NCBI GenBank assembly: GCA_934309475.1
Contig: CAKRDK010000006.1
Span: 1-64,000, forward strand
Origin: an uncultured Roseburia sp.
GTDB lineage: Bacteria; Bacillota; Clostridia; Lachnospirales; Lachnospiraceae
Direction: 5' to 3'
DNA: 64,000 nucleotides
Positions 1-8,561 of this stretch are shown piece after piece. The notes below the pieces were generated by a model. That model saw only the letters and a list, made by a program, of their open reading frames with translations, searched no databases and was not told the origin of the DNA. Within the stretch, counting starts at the first letter, position 1. Each line of letters begins with the position of its first letter. The position numbers and the translations under genes are program-made.

Positions 1-72
1 GGGACCTACAGGGCTCGAACCTGTGACCCTCTGCTTGTAAGGCAGATGCTCTCCCAGCTGAGCTAAGATCCC
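1..72 (-). tRNA. tRNA-Val (anticodon TAC), 3' end cut by window edge
   Basis: On the minus strand the sequence folds as a standard cloverleaf: acceptor arm GGGATCT paired with AGGTCCC, D arm GCTC/GAGC, anticodon stem TCTGC/GCAGA with loop CTTACAA, and T arm ACAGG/CCTGT with TTCGAGC. The anticodon TAC reads valine GTA (and other GTN codons by wobble). The discriminator base and any encoded CCA lie outside the window. A consensus promoter lies directly upstream. Confidence 0.97.
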
Positions 73-101
73 ATTTCCTTTTGTCGCGAACCGACTTCGT
101 T

Positions 102-130
102 ATTATACTATACAGAAAAATAGATGTCAA
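102..130 (-). promoter_or_regulatory. Consensus sigma-A promoter for tRNA-Val
   Basis: On the minus strand TTGACA (125-130) and TATAAT (102-107) are separated by exactly 17 bp, a perfect housekeeping promoter about 30 bp before the tRNA. The -35 box overlaps the stop codon of the thioesterase gene (127-129), so transcription from the metH operon probably also runs into the tRNA. Confidence 0.85.
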
Positions 131-597
131 CACTTTTTTTCATATTTTTTCATTTTTTTGTCAGCTGCTTCTTCTGACTCCCTGCCCAGTGTAAATTCTG
201 CCTTGGTACAATAATAAGTGAAACTTGCCGTGCACAGGTTTTCACCTGCGTCATTTGAAATCTCGGCTTCGATAACGGCGAGACGGTTGCCAGCACGGAC
301 AATCTTCGCCCGGCAGTAGACATACTCGGTGTCTGCAACCGGAAGCAGGTAATTCATATGCCCGTCAACCGTTGTCACACAATGACCTGTTCTTGCGGCA
401 ATTAAAATTCCCGCTATGGTGTCCGCTAACGCATAACTGCATCCACCGTGCATTCCGTGATAGATGTTCATATGACGTTCTTCCAATTTCATTCTGCCTA
501 AAGCCGTCTCTTCTGTCAGCTCCACTAATTCCATTCCATTTTCCGAGGCAAACGAATTCTTCGCTATGCTCCGCTGCATCTGTTCTAACTCAATCAT
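127..597 (-). CDS. PaaI-type hotdog-fold thioesterase
   Basis: Predicted acyl-CoA thioesterase of the PaaI/hotdog superfamily, 156 residues, close to the usual 130-160. The family signature is visible around residues 48-62: an N-x-x-G-x-x-HGG run followed by a small-residue helix (ALADTIAGI), with the typical later strands (VTTVDGHMNYL). PaaI enzymes hydrolyse acyl- or aryl-CoA thioesters in the cytoplasm; the substrate cannot be read from sequence. The start follows an AGGA ribosome site only 9 bp after the metH stop, so it is translated from the same message as metH. A link to methionine metabolism is not obvious and the pairing may only be positional. Confidence 0.85.
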   Translation of the reverse strand: MIELEQMQRSIAKNSFASENGMELVELTEETALGRMKLEERHMNIYHGMHGGCSYALADTIAGILIAARTGHCVTTVDGHMNYLLPVADTEYVYCRAKIVRAGNRLAVIEAEISNDAGENLCTASFTYYCTKAEFTLGRESEEAADKKMKKYEKKC

Positions 598-606
598 AAT
601 CCATTC

Positions 607-3060
607 CTAATTTAATAAACGTTCCACTAATTTTACACACTCTGCTGCATCTTTCGAGTACCCAGCCGCACCGATTTCATCTGCAAAACTCGGTGTGATG
701 GCTGCTCCTCCGACAATCACCTTGCTCGTGCAGCCTTTCTCTTTCGCAAGTTCTACCACGTCCTGCATCCGCATCATAGTCGTCGTCATCAGGGCTGAGA
801 GTGCAATGATTTTAGCATTTTCCTGCATCGCAGTGTCAACAATCTGTTCTGCCGGAACATCTTTTCCCAAATCAAGCACACGATAGCCATAGTTTTTCAG
901 CATCAGCGCCACCAGATTTTTGCCGATGTCATGAATATCTCCCTCAACTGTAGCAATTACAATTGTAGGCATTTCTTTTCCACTGTCATCTCCAGCAAGC
1001 ATCGGCTCTAAATGCTCAATCGCAAGCTTCATCGTATTCGCACTCGCAATCAGCTGCGGCAGGAAATATTTCTGTTTGTCAAACAAATCTCCCACCTCAT
1101 TAATCGCCGGAATCAGGTGCTCGTTGATGATATCACCCGGCTTTGCGCCATCTGCAAGCATTGCTTTTACTTCATTTAAAATGTTTCCTTTATTTCCTTT
1201 TAATACAGCCTCAAAAACGGCACTGTGCGCTCCCTGCTTCGGCTGTTCCCCCACAGCAGCCGCTTTTGCACCACTCTTTGAGACCGGGACAAGAACACGT
1301 TCCTGACCGGCATATTTTTCTGCAAGGAAATTCATACGTTCAATATAACGGATATCACTGCCCTCTTTGTGAAGCAGCATATCTGAGGCAAACGCCGCAT
1401 TCATCAACAACTCCTGGGAAGGATTTGCAATTGCGAGGTTTAGTCCGTTTGCAATCGCCATGGTCAAAAATGCGGTATTGACGTAGGTACGCTCCGGCAA
1501 CCCAAACGAAATGTTCGATAAACCGCAGACAGTCGGAAGTTCTAATTCTTTTTTACAGTAAGCAAACGTCTCAAAACATTCCAACGCAGCATCCGGATTC
1601 GCACCGATTGTCGCAACGAGTCCGTCCACAATAATATCTTCTTTTTGCATTCCAAGGCGCAGTGCTTCCTCTAAAATAGTGCGGATAATGCCATGTTTCT
1701 CCGCGGAATCCTTTGGAAGTCCCTCATCGGAAAGCGGAAGCAAAATAAACATCGCACCGTAGCGCGCCGCAATCGGAAGCAGCTTCTCGAATTTTTCTTT
1801 TTCTAATGAAATTGAATTGATAAGAGCCCGTCCCGGATAAATGCGCAGTGCCTCCTCGATAATATCCACGTGGCTGGAATCAATGCAAAGCGGGCAGTCC
1901 ACCGTGGACGTCACCTCGTAAATGACATCCTTCATCATCTGCTTCTCATCGATTCCATTCATACCCATGTTGACGTCGAGAATCATTGCTCCGTTTTCTT
2001 CCTGCTCTAACGCCATGGTCCGCACAAGATTCAGGCTGCCTTCCTTCAGTTCCGCCTGCAGCTTCTTTTTCCCGGTCGGATTGATTCGCTCCCCAATCAC
2101 CATGAAATTGCCATCCAGCGAAATCTCGACTAACTTACGTTCGGAAGTCAAAACTCTGCGGTGCTCTTTCAGCGGTTGATGAAGCTCCATCCCCCTCACG
2201 GCATCCGCAAGGACTCTGATATGCTCCGGCGTCGTTCCACAGCATCCTCCAAGGATTGCCGCTCCTGCTTTCACTAACTCCTTTCCGACACGCGCGAACT
2301 CCTCCGGTGTCGTTTTATAAACTGTCCTGCCATTTTCTAACTCAGGAAGTCCGGCGTTTGGTTTTGCCAGAATCGGAATCGTCGCATACTCTGCCATCTT
2401 ACGCACAGGCTCTAACATCTCTTCCGGACCTGTCGAACAGTTAATTCCAATGACATCTGCGCCAAGGCTCTGCAATACGACCGTCGCCACCTCCGGCGTC
2501 GTTCCGTAAAGCGTTCTGCCATCCTCGTTATAAGTAAGTGTAACCATAATTGGCAGATTACATACCTCACGAATTGCAATGACTGCCGCCCTGCACTCCT
2601 GCAGGCTCATCATCGTCTCAACCACGAATAAATCAACGCCCGCGTCGACAAGCACGGATGCCTGTTCCTTATAGATGTCGACTAACTCTTCAAACATCAT
2701 CTCGCCAAGCGGAAAAAGCTGCTGCCCCGTCATCGTCAAATCGCCTGCAACGTAGGCGCGGTCTCCGACTGCCTCTTTCGACAATGCCACTAAATTACGG
2801 TTCATCTCTTCTAACCGGTCTTCTAATCCATACTCTGCAAGTTTCACGCGGTTTGCCGTAAAAGTCGGTGCATAGACAATCTGCGTTCCCGCTTCCACAT
2901 AATCAGCCTGCAGCTTTTTCATCACTTCCGGATTCTCTAAAATCCACTCTTCCGGGCAGACTCCAATCGGCATGCCTGCCTCCTGTAAATTCGTTCCCGT
3001 CGCTCCATCTAATATAATTGGCCCCTGTTTCACAAACTGTCTGAATTCCTGTTTTGTCAT
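607..3060 (-). CDS. metH: Cobalamin-dependent methionine synthase lacking the activation domain
   Basis: Transfers a methyl group from methyltetrahydrofolate through cobalamin to homocysteine. About 817 residues in three modules: homocysteine S-methyltransferase barrel (1-290) with the zinc cysteines at about 208, 273 and 274 (GINCS, GGCCG); pterin-binding barrel (about 310-580, GERINPTG); and cobalamin cap plus Rossmann domain (about 600-817) with the DxHxxG cobalt-ligand motif, His about 710. The SAM-binding reactivation domain of E. coli MetH (about 1227 residues) is absent, as in other short MetH proteins. An in-frame extension of 18 codons upstream exists, but an AAGGGGA ribosome site supports the ATG at 3060. 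It precedes the thioesterase gene in one operon. No riboswitch is visible in the short leader. Confidence 0.93.
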   Translation of the reverse strand: MTKQEFRQFVKQGPIILDGATGTNLQEAGMPIGVCPEEWILENPEVMKKLQADYVEAGTQIVYAPTFTANRVKLAEYGLEDRLEEMNRNLVALSKEAVGDRAYVAGDLTMTGQQLFPLGEMMFEELVDIYKEQASVLVDAGVDLFVVETMMSLQECRAAVIAIREVCNLPIMVTLTYNEDGRTLYGTTPEVATVVLQSLGADVIGINCSTGPEEMLEPVRKMAEYATIPILAKPNAGLPELENGRTVYKTTPEEFARVGKELVKAGAAILGGCCGTTPEHIRVLADAVRGMELHQPLKEHRRVLTSERKLVEISLDGNFMVIGERINPTGKKKLQAELKEGSLNLVRTMALEQEENGAMILDVNMGMNGIDEKQMMKDVIYEVTSTVDCPLCIDSSHVDIIEEALRIYPGRALINSISLEKEKFEKLLPIAARYGAMFILLPLSDEGLPKDSAEKHGIIRTILEEALRLGMQKEDIIVDGLVATIGANPDAALECFETFAYCKKELELPTVCGLSNISFGLPERTYVNTAFLTMAIANGLNLAIANPSQELLMNAAFASDMLLHKEGSDIRYIERMNFLAEKYAGQERVLVPVSKSGAKAAAVGEQPKQGAHSAVFEAVLKGNKGNILNEVKAMLADGAKPGDIINEHLIPAINEVGDLFDKQKYFLPQLIASANTMKLAIEHLEPMLAGDDSGKEMPTIVIATVEGDIHDIGKNLVALMLKNYGYRVLDLGKDVPAEQIVDTAMQENAKIIALSALMTTTMMRMQDVVELAKEKGCTSKVIVGGAAITPSFADEIGAAGYSKDAAECVKLVERLLN

Positions 3061-3096
3061 GGCAATCCCCTTATCTCTTCCTTGTAATTGTCTTTT

Positions 3097-3125
3097 ATTA
3101 TGACATTTTACCAACTCTCATGCAA
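3097..3125 (-). promoter_or_regulatory. Promoter of the metH-thioesterase operon
   Basis: On the minus strand TTGCAT (3120-3125) and CATAAT (3097-3102) are 17 bp apart, and a TG one base before the -10 gives an extended -10 element. The leader to the metH ATG is only about 30 nt. It is back to back with the HAD gene promoter. Confidence 0.6.
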
Positions 3126-3140
3126 GAGTTTTTGTCTAAT

Positions 3141-3169
3141 TTGTACTTTTCCCGCCTCTGTGTTAGAAT
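3141..3169 (+). promoter_or_regulatory. Promoter of the HAD phosphatase gene
   Basis: TTGTAC (3141-3146) and TAGAAT (3164-3169) are spaced by 17 bp, with TGT before the -10 (extended -10). It drives the gene starting at 3213 and is divergent from the metH promoter 15 bp away. Confidence 0.65.
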
Positions 3170-3212
3170 AGTTGCGAAAAATGCATACACGCAGATTCAG
3201 AAAGGATTTTTT

Positions 3213-4055
3213 ATGTCATCAAACATTAAACTGGTTGCCCTCGACATGGACGGCACCCTTTTCAACCATAACAGTGAAATTTCAAAAGAGGACGCCGAAG
3301 CCATCCGCCACATCACCGAGCGCGGTATTCACGTCGTCATCTCTACCGGACGGCCTTTTGTCGGTCTTCCTGTCGAGCTTTTAAACAGTATCGGCATCCA
3401 TTATGCCATCACGACAAACGCTGCCGGAATCTACACCCTTCCGGAACGCACCTGCCTTCACGCAGACCCGATGGAGCCGGAACTTATCTGTCCGATTCTC
3501 ACAGAATTGTTAAAAAAAGACATCCACATGGATGCATTTATCCATGGAGATGCCTACAGCCAGACTTCCGTCCAAAAATATATTGACGATTTAATTTTTC
3601 CGGATTCTGTCAAGGAATACATCCGCAGCACCAGAACGTTTACCGATGATTTAGTCGGATTCATCCGTGAAAAAAATCTTTCCGTTGAAAAAATGACCTT
3701 AAACTTTCTCCCGAACGCAGACGGAACTTTCCACCAGCGGGAAGAAGTCAAGGACATTTTAAGAAGCCATCCTGAAGTTGAATTTCTCTCCGGCGGCTTC
3801 TCCAATTTAGAATTCACAAAGCGCGGTGTCAACAAAGGAAATGGTCTTTGCATCCTCTGCGACATACTCGGCTGCTCGATTGACGAGGCACTTGCCTGCG
3901 GCGACAGCCAGAACGACCTCTCCATGATTCAGGCAGCCGGAATCGGTGTCGCCATGGGAAATGCTTCCGATGAAGTCAAAAAAGCCGCCGACTTTGTAAC
4001 ACTGCCTAATGAAGAGAGCGGTGTCGCATACGCCATTCACAAATTTGTGCTCTAG
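3213..4055 (+). CDS. Cof-type HAD-IIB family phosphatase
   Basis: A 280-residue cytoplasmic HAD hydrolase, probably dephosphorylating a sugar phosphate or flavin-type metabolite. All HAD motifs are visible: DMDGT (nucleophile Asp near residue 11), STGR (motif II), the NKGNG lysine (motif III, about 213) and GDSQND (motif IV, about 240), with the C2 cap of the Cof/YidA group between II and III. The ATG at 3213 follows AAAGGA; longer in-frame upstream starts lie within the promoter and are rejected. Its stop codon overlaps the mnmA stop: the palindrome CTAG gives TAG on both strands. The substrate is unknown. Confidence 0.9.
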   Translation: MSSNIKLVALDMDGTLFNHNSEISKEDAEAIRHITERGIHVVISTGRPFVGLPVELLNSIGIHYAITTNAAGIYTLPERTCLHADPMEPELICPILTELLKKDIHMDAFIHGDAYSQTSVQKYIDDLIFPDSVKEYIRSTRTFTDDLVGFIREKNLSVEKMTLNFLPNADGTFHQREEVKDILRSHPEVEFLSGGFSNLEFTKRGVNKGNGLCILCDILGCSIDEALACGDSQNDLSMIQAAGIGVAMGNASDEVKKAADFVTLPNEESGVAYAIHKFVL

Positions 4056-5131
4056 CAGATAGTTCCGCCTCCGGCAACATAATCACCATCGTAGAACACC
4101 ACTGCCTGTCCCGGTGTCACGGCACGCACCGGTTCTTCAAATTCACAGCGAACCCTGTCTTCTCCCTCACGGATTACCTTACATGGTGAGCCTGCGTGGG
4201 AGTAGCGAATCTTCGCTAAAAGATGTGCCTCCGTCTCAATATCCGGTATCGACATAAAATTCAAATGTTCTGCATACAAAACGTTTGTAAACACATCATC
4301 ATTTTCTCCTAATACAACTTCATTTGTCTCAGGTCTGATTTCAGAGACAAACACAGGATGTCCCATCGCAATTCCAAGACCTTTTCTCTGACCGATGGTG
4401 TAATGGGTGATTCCTTTGTGTTTTCCCACTACCGTTCCATCCTTCAAGACAAAGTTACCCGGCGGTGGAATCTCCCCCGGTCTCTCTTTTTCTAAAAATG
4501 CTGCATAATCGTCATCCGGCACAAAACAGATTTCCATACTGTCCTTTTTGTGTGCCACCATAAGCCCAACCTCTTCCGCGATTTTACGAATCTCATCTTT
4601 CGTGTAATCCCCGACCGGCATCAGCGTATGGGCAAGCTGCTCCTGCGTCAGATTATACAGCGCATACGTCTGGTCTTTTGCCGCCGTAACCGAATTCTTT
4701 ATGGCATAACGTCCATTTGGAAGCTGCTCAATTCTTGCATAGTGTCCGGTTGCAATATAATCTGCCCCGATTTCAAGACTTCTCTTTAACAGCGCCTCCC
4801 ATTTCACATAGCGGTTGCACGCAATACATGGATTCGGCGTACGTCCGCACAGATATTCCTCCGTGAAATAATTGATGACATTCTCCTGAAATTCCTTTTT
4901 AAAATTCATGACATAATAAGGAATCTCTAAACGCTCTGCGACTCTTCGTGCGTCATCTACCGCACTCAGACCACAGCATCCTCCGTTTGCTTCCTGTGTA
5001 AATTCATCTTCGTCCTGCCAGATCTGCATGGTAACTCCGATTACATCATATCCCTGTTCTTTTAAAAGATAGGCTGCCACAGACGAATCCACGCCTCCCG
5101 ACATTCCAACTACAACTTTCTTTTTATCCAT
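4052..5131 (-). CDS. mnmA: tRNA-specific 2-thiouridylase MnmA
   Basis: Adds sulfur to U34 of tRNAs for Lys, Glu and Gln. The 359-residue protein has the N-terminal PP-loop SGGVDSS (residues 10-16) that adenylates the tRNA, the catalytic cysteine in NPCIACNRYVKW (about 103) and the second cysteine in EICFVPDD (about 200), then the C-terminal tRNA-binding barrel. It follows the cysteine desulfurase gene, which can supply the persulfide sulfur directly; no IscU scaffold gene lies between them. The 220-bp gap holds a palindrome and candidate promoter sequences, so mnmA may be transcribed separately. A ribosome site AAAGG lies before the start. Confidence 0.96.
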   Translation of the reverse strand: MDKKKVVVGMSGGVDSSVAAYLLKEQGYDVIGVTMQIWQDEDEFTQEANGGCCGLSAVDDARRVAERLEIPYYVMNFKKEFQENVINYFTEEYLCGRTPNPCIACNRYVKWEALLKRSLEIGADYIATGHYARIEQLPNGRYAIKNSVTAAKDQTYALYNLTQEQLAHTLMPVGDYTKDEIRKIAEEVGLMVAHKKDSMEICFVPDDDYAAFLEKERPGEIPPPGNFVLKDGTVVGKHKGITHYTIGQRKGLGIAMGHPVFVSEIRPETNEVVLGENDDVFTNVLYAEHLNFMSIPDIETEAHLLAKIRYSHAGSPCKVIREGEDRVRCEFEEPVRAVTPGQAVVFYDGDYVAGGGTIC

Positions 5132-5252
5132 CTTATAAACCTTTCTCTATCTCGCATCTATCAATTTCTTATTTTATCATAAACTTCGTTCATGATGCCT
5201 GCGGCTGATACCTATGCGCATCCGCGCATGTGCCGCCGGCACAAAATGCTTC

Positions 5253-5287
5253 TATAGCGTGAAAGAACACAACTCTTTCACGCTATA
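5253..5287. repeat. Perfect 14-bp inverted repeat between iscS and mnmA
   Basis: The arms TATAGCGTGAAAGA (5253-5266) and TCTTTCACGCTATA (5274-5287) are exact reverse complements around a 7-bp centre. There is no T-run on either side, so it is not a normal terminator. On the minus strand it starts right at the -10 of a possible promoter (5287-5315), a position suited to an operator. A second smaller hairpin (TGTGCC/GGCACA, about 5230-5244) lies next to it. Confidence 0.7.
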
Positions 5288-5315
5288 TTCTGCCCTCGTA
5301 ACGCCATTCTGTCAA
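5287..5315 (-). promoter_or_regulatory. Candidate promoter upstream of mnmA
   Basis: On the minus strand TTGACA (5310-5315) and CAGAAT (5287-5292) are spaced by 17 bp. The -35 is perfect and the -10 is weak. The predicted start point falls inside the 14-bp palindrome. A further extended -10 (TGATAAAAT) lies closer to mnmA without a good -35. Confidence 0.4.
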
Positions 5316-5326
5316 GCAGGTTTTTC

Positions 5327-5357
5327 GGAAAATGTCTATTCTGGAAAATGTCTATTC
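5327..5357. repeat. Tandem duplication at the 3' end of iscS
   Basis: GGAAAATGTCTATTC occurs twice in tandem (5327-5341 and 5343-5357) with one base between. The second copy includes the stop codon of the cysteine desulfurase gene, so the first copy looks like a duplication of the end of that gene. Confidence 0.8.
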
Positions 5358-6500
5358 CCGCAGCAGTGTAATATTCTGTTTCAGCGAGAGAACTGCCGCA
5401 TCAATCTCTTTTCTGGTCGAATAACCAGATAACGTCAGCCGGATGGTTCCCGGTGCATACTCCTTTGGAACTCCTAACGCCTCTATGACATACGACACAC
5501 GGCTTTCCCCTGTATTGCATGCGGAGCCCGATGAAGCGCTGATACCGTCTTCATCCAATAAAATCATAAGCGCCGCCCCCTCAACGCCGTAAAAGCTGAA
5601 ATTCGCGTTTCCAGGAAGCCTTCTGTTGCGGTGTCCATTTAATCTTGCCCCAGGAATCTCATGCAGTACCTTTTCAATCAGATAATTACGCAGCATAATT
5701 TCATGACGGATTTTGTACGGCATCTCCTCCATCGCTGCTTTCGCTGCTTCCCCCATTCCGACAATTCCCGGAATATTTTCCGTACCGGCGCGTTTTCCTT
5801 TTTCCTGGCTTCCTCCATGGATAAAGGACGGAATTGCCACGCTATCGCGGATGTAGAGAAATCCGACTCCCTTAGGTCCATGAAATTTATGTGCACTTGC
5901 GCTCAATAAATCAATCGGATACTGCTGCACGGAAATCGGAATCTGTGCGTATGCCTGCACGGCATCGGTGTGAAACAGCACGCCTTTTTCCCTTGCTGCC
6001 ATGCCAATCTGCATAATCGGCTCGATGGTTCCCACCTCATTATTTCCAAACATCACCGACACTAATGTTGTGTCCGGACGAATCGCATTCCGTACTTTTT
6101 CCGGGCTGACCATTCCATCTGCATCCACATCCAGATACGTCACCTCATACCCTAGCCGCTCTAAATATTCGCAGGAATTCAAGACGGCATGGTGCTCAAT
6201 CCGGTCTGTGATAATATGCTTTCCCTTTTTCTTATAAGCCCCCGCAATCCCCTTGATTACCCAGTTATCCGCCTCACTTCCGCCCGATGTAAAAAAAATT
6301 TCATCCGGATGTGCCTCAAGGCTCCTGGCTACAATTTTTCTTGCCTCCTCAAGTGCCGCCTTACTTGTCTCTCCCTCCTCGTATATCGTCGAAGCATTGC
6401 CATAATTTTCTCTCATGTATGGCTCCATCGCCTTCTCCACCCGCTCCGACATCTGTGTCGTCGCTGCATTATCAAGATAAATCCGCTCCTTCATTTTCAT
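5352..6500 (-). CDS. iscS: Cysteine desulfurase, NifS/IscS family
   Basis: PLP enzyme that takes sulfur from cysteine and passes it on as a persulfide, here most likely to MnmA for tRNA thiolation and possibly to Fe-S assembly. The 382-residue protein has the start YLDNAATT, the PLP lysine in SAHKFHGPKG (about 203) and the mobile-loop cysteine in SSGSACNTG (about 325). The ATG at 6500 follows GGAAGGG at 7 nt; an upstream in-frame ATG (6524) lacks a ribosome site. The loop has the short form typical of the NifS-like desulfurases paired with mnmA in Firmicutes. The gene lies upstream of mnmA and diverges from the flippase gene. Confidence 0.93.
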   Translation of the reverse strand: MKMKERIYLDNAATTQMSERVEKAMEPYMRENYGNASTIYEEGETSKAALEEARKIVARSLEAHPDEIFFTSGGSEADNWVIKGIAGAYKKKGKHIITDRIEHHAVLNSCEYLERLGYEVTYLDVDADGMVSPEKVRNAIRPDTTLVSVMFGNNEVGTIEPIMQIGMAAREKGVLFHTDAVQAYAQIPISVQQYPIDLLSASAHKFHGPKGVGFLYIRDSVAIPSFIHGGSQEKGKRAGTENIPGIVGMGEAAKAAMEEMPYKIRHEIMLRNYLIEKVLHEIPGARLNGHRNRRLPGNANFSFYGVEGAALMILLDEDGISASSGSACNTGESRVSYVIEALGVPKEYAPGTIRLTLSGYSTRKEIDAAVLSLKQNITLLRE

Positions 6501-6606
6501 AACCATACCCTTCCATTTGCTCACATATGTGTATGTTTGTAGTTTGGTATTATTTCAAAAAATCCAACATATATTATCAATAATTTATTCCTTCCCGGAG
6601 GTTCTC

Positions 6607-7908
6607 ATGTCTTTTTCCAAGTATGCAAAAAGTCCTCTGGTCACCGGAACCCTGCTGCTCACCATGGCAGGCGTCATAAGCCGTATCATAGGTTTCTTTT
6701 ATAAGATATTCCTCTCACGCACAATTGGTGCAGAAGGACTCGGCATCTACCAGCTCGTTTTCCCGGTAATGGCACTTAGCATTACGATTACCTCGTCCGG
6801 TATCCAGACTGCAATCTCGCGCTTTGTCTCCGGAGAGACTTCAAAAGGAAATGAAAAAAGAGCCAGACAGTACCTCTATGCCGGAATTTTCCTCTCTGTG
6901 CTCCTCTCGCTCCTCGTCGGACTTTTCCTTTGGAACAATGCTGCTTACCTTGCGTCCTCTTTCCTGCATGAGCCACGCTGCGCTCCACTTTTGAAAATAC
7001 TTTCCTACTCCCTGCTTCCATGCAGTATCCACGCCTGCATCAATGGGTATTTTTATGGTTTAAAAAAAGCTCTGATTCCCTCCCTGTCACAGCTTCTTGA
7101 GCAGGTAGTCCGTGTCGGCAGTGCCTATCTGCTGTATCAGATTTCTCTTTCCAAAAATCTGACCCCCTCCATCTCCTTAGCAATGTGGGGACTTGTCTTT
7201 GGAGAATTTGCCGGCATGCTGCTCTCGTTAAGCGTAGCGCCTTTTCAAAAAATATCAGGCGGGCTGCTCTCCTGCACCAGACATCTGCTCTCCATGGCAA
7301 TTCCACTGAGTGGGAACCGGATTGTGTTAAATCTTTTTGCAAGCTTTGAAAATATCATGATTCCAAACGCACTCTGCGCCTTCGGTTACAACACCTCCGA
7401 CGCTTTAAGTGTCTACGGTATCATGACCGGAATGGCATTGGCGATTATCATGTTTCCAACTGTCGTTACAAATTCTGTCTCTGTTCTTCTCCTGCCGCTG
7501 ATTGCGGAAGCCCAGGCGAACCATGACAAGAAAAAAATACAGCTTGCCATCAAAAAAACCGTGGAATCCTGCGTTCTGCTCGGCATGCTCTGCACGACTG
7601 CATTTCTTCTGACCGGACAGTTTATCGGAAATTTTATCTTTGCAAATGCACTTGCCGGAACTTTTATCCGCACCTTAAGCTGGATTTGTCCATTTCTTTT
7701 CTTAAGTACAACATTGAGCAGTATTTTGCATGGATTAGGGCATCCTGGCATCACATTTTTCTTTAACGTTATCGCCTGTATCATCCGGATTCTTTTCGTC
7801 GTGTTCGCCATTCCTGTCTTTGGAATCCGCTCCTACCTGATTGGAATGTTAATCAGCCAGCTCTTTGTATCCATCGGCTCCATTCTGTACCTGCTGCATT
7901 TCAAATAA
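6607..7908 (+). CDS. SpoVB/MurJ-like polysaccharide flippase of the MOP superfamily
   Basis: Polytopic membrane protein of 433 residues with about 12-14 hydrophobic segments. The N-terminal part (GVISRIIGFFYKIFLSRTIG followed by an AEGLGIYQL turn) is characteristic of stage V sporulation protein B and related lipid-II or polysaccharide flippases. Such proteins move lipid-linked glycan precursors across the membrane, for SpoVB during spore cortex formation. The ATG at 6607 follows GGAGG; the ORF is open upstream, but the extension has no ribosome site. It is a single gene, divergent from iscS and convergent with efp, with a terminator between. Whether this copy is spore-specific cannot be told. 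Confidence 0.88.
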   Translation: MSFSKYAKSPLVTGTLLLTMAGVISRIIGFFYKIFLSRTIGAEGLGIYQLVFPVMALSITITSSGIQTAISRFVSGETSKGNEKRARQYLYAGIFLSVLLSLLVGLFLWNNAAYLASSFLHEPRCAPLLKILSYSLLPCSIHACINGYFYGLKKALIPSLSQLLEQVVRVGSAYLLYQISLSKNLTPSISLAMWGLVFGEFAGMLLSLSVAPFQKISGGLLSCTRHLLSMAIPLSGNRIVLNLFASFENIMIPNALCAFGYNTSDALSVYGIMTGMALAIIMFPTVVTNSVSVLLLPLIAEAQANHDKKKIQLAIKKTVESCVLLGMLCTTAFLLTGQFIGNFIFANALAGTFIRTLSWICPFLFLSTTLSSILHGLGHPGITFFFNVIACIIRILFVVFAIPVFGIRSYLIGMLISQLFVSIGSILYLLHFK

Positions 7909-7910
7909 CA

Positions 7911-7944
7911 CAAAAAGGGCTGCCGCACCATAGTGCAACAGCCC
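7911..7944 (-). terminator. Intrinsic terminator between efp and the flippase gene
   Basis: A GGGCTG/CAGCCC stem with an inner GCAC/GTGC stem and a small loop (7917-7944). Reading on the minus strand it is followed by TTTTTG, so it mainly ends the efp transcript. It may also stop the flippase transcript. Confidence 0.8.
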
Positions 7945-7974
7945 ATTCTCTGCCGTTCTATTCGAATCAAAATC

Positions 7975-8532
7975 TTATACTCTTGATAAGTACTCTCCTG
8001 TACGTGTATCAATTTTGATAACATCATCCTGCTCTACAAATAATGGTACATATACAGTAGCGCCTGTCTCAACGATAGCTGGCTTTGTAGCACCAGTAGC
8101 TGTATCACCCTTGAAACCTGGCTCTGTCTCTGTAATCTGTAATTCAACGAAAAGAGGAGGCTCAACAGCGAATACGCTTCCGTTGTGAGAACACATTTTA
8201 ACCATCTCGTTCTCTTTTACGAACTTCAATGCATCGCCGATATCCTCTTTGGATAATGGAATCTGATCATAAGTCTCAACATCCATGAAGTAGAATAAAT
8301 CGCCATCTGCATATAAATACTGCATATCTTTACGGTCGATACGTGCCTGTGGGCATTTCTCTGTAGGACGGAAAGTCTTCTCAACTACACCGCCACTCTT
8401 AATATTTTTTAATTTTGTTCTAACAAACGCTGCACCTTTACCAGGTTTAACGTGCTGAAATTCAATAATCTGATAGATATTACCTTCTAATTCGATTGTA
8501 ATACCGTTTTTGAAATCTCCTGCTGAAATCAT
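7975..8532 (-). CDS. efp: Translation elongation factor P
   Basis: EF-P enters the ribosomal E site and relieves stalling at polyproline stretches. The 185-residue length and three-barrel sequence are standard (start [10 protein letters not shown]; later PTEKCPQA and the C-terminal [10 protein letters not shown] signature). The loop that carries the modified lysine reads KPGKGAAF (about residues 29-36), with the usual lysine kept; no modification enzyme is encoded nearby. Start follows AAGGAGG. It has its own promoter (8588-8616) with a hairpin in the leader. Confidence 0.98.
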   Translation of the reverse strand: MISAGDFKNGITIELEGNIYQIIEFQHVKPGKGAAFVRTKLKNIKSGGVVEKTFRPTEKCPQARIDRKDMQYLYADGDLFYFMDVETYDQIPLSKEDIGDALKFVKENEMVKMCSHNGSVFAVEPPLFVELQITETEPGFKGDTATGATKPAIVETGATVYVPLFVEQDDVIKIDTRTGEYLSRV

Positions 8533-8561
8533 TCAAACTTCCTCCTTAAAAAAATGCGTAC

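Noticed and set aside
607..3114. Longer metH start at 3114
   Set aside because: The extra 18 codons overlap the promoter and lack a ribosome site; the ATG at 3060 has one.
607..3140. SAM or cobalamin riboswitch upstream of metH
   Set aside because: The leader between the promoter and the ATG is only about 30 nt and the divergent promoter follows directly; there is no room for such a structure.
5253..5287. Palindrome as an intrinsic terminator of iscS
   Set aside because: There is no T-run after the stem on either strand, and it overlaps a -10 box, so an operator-like role fits better.
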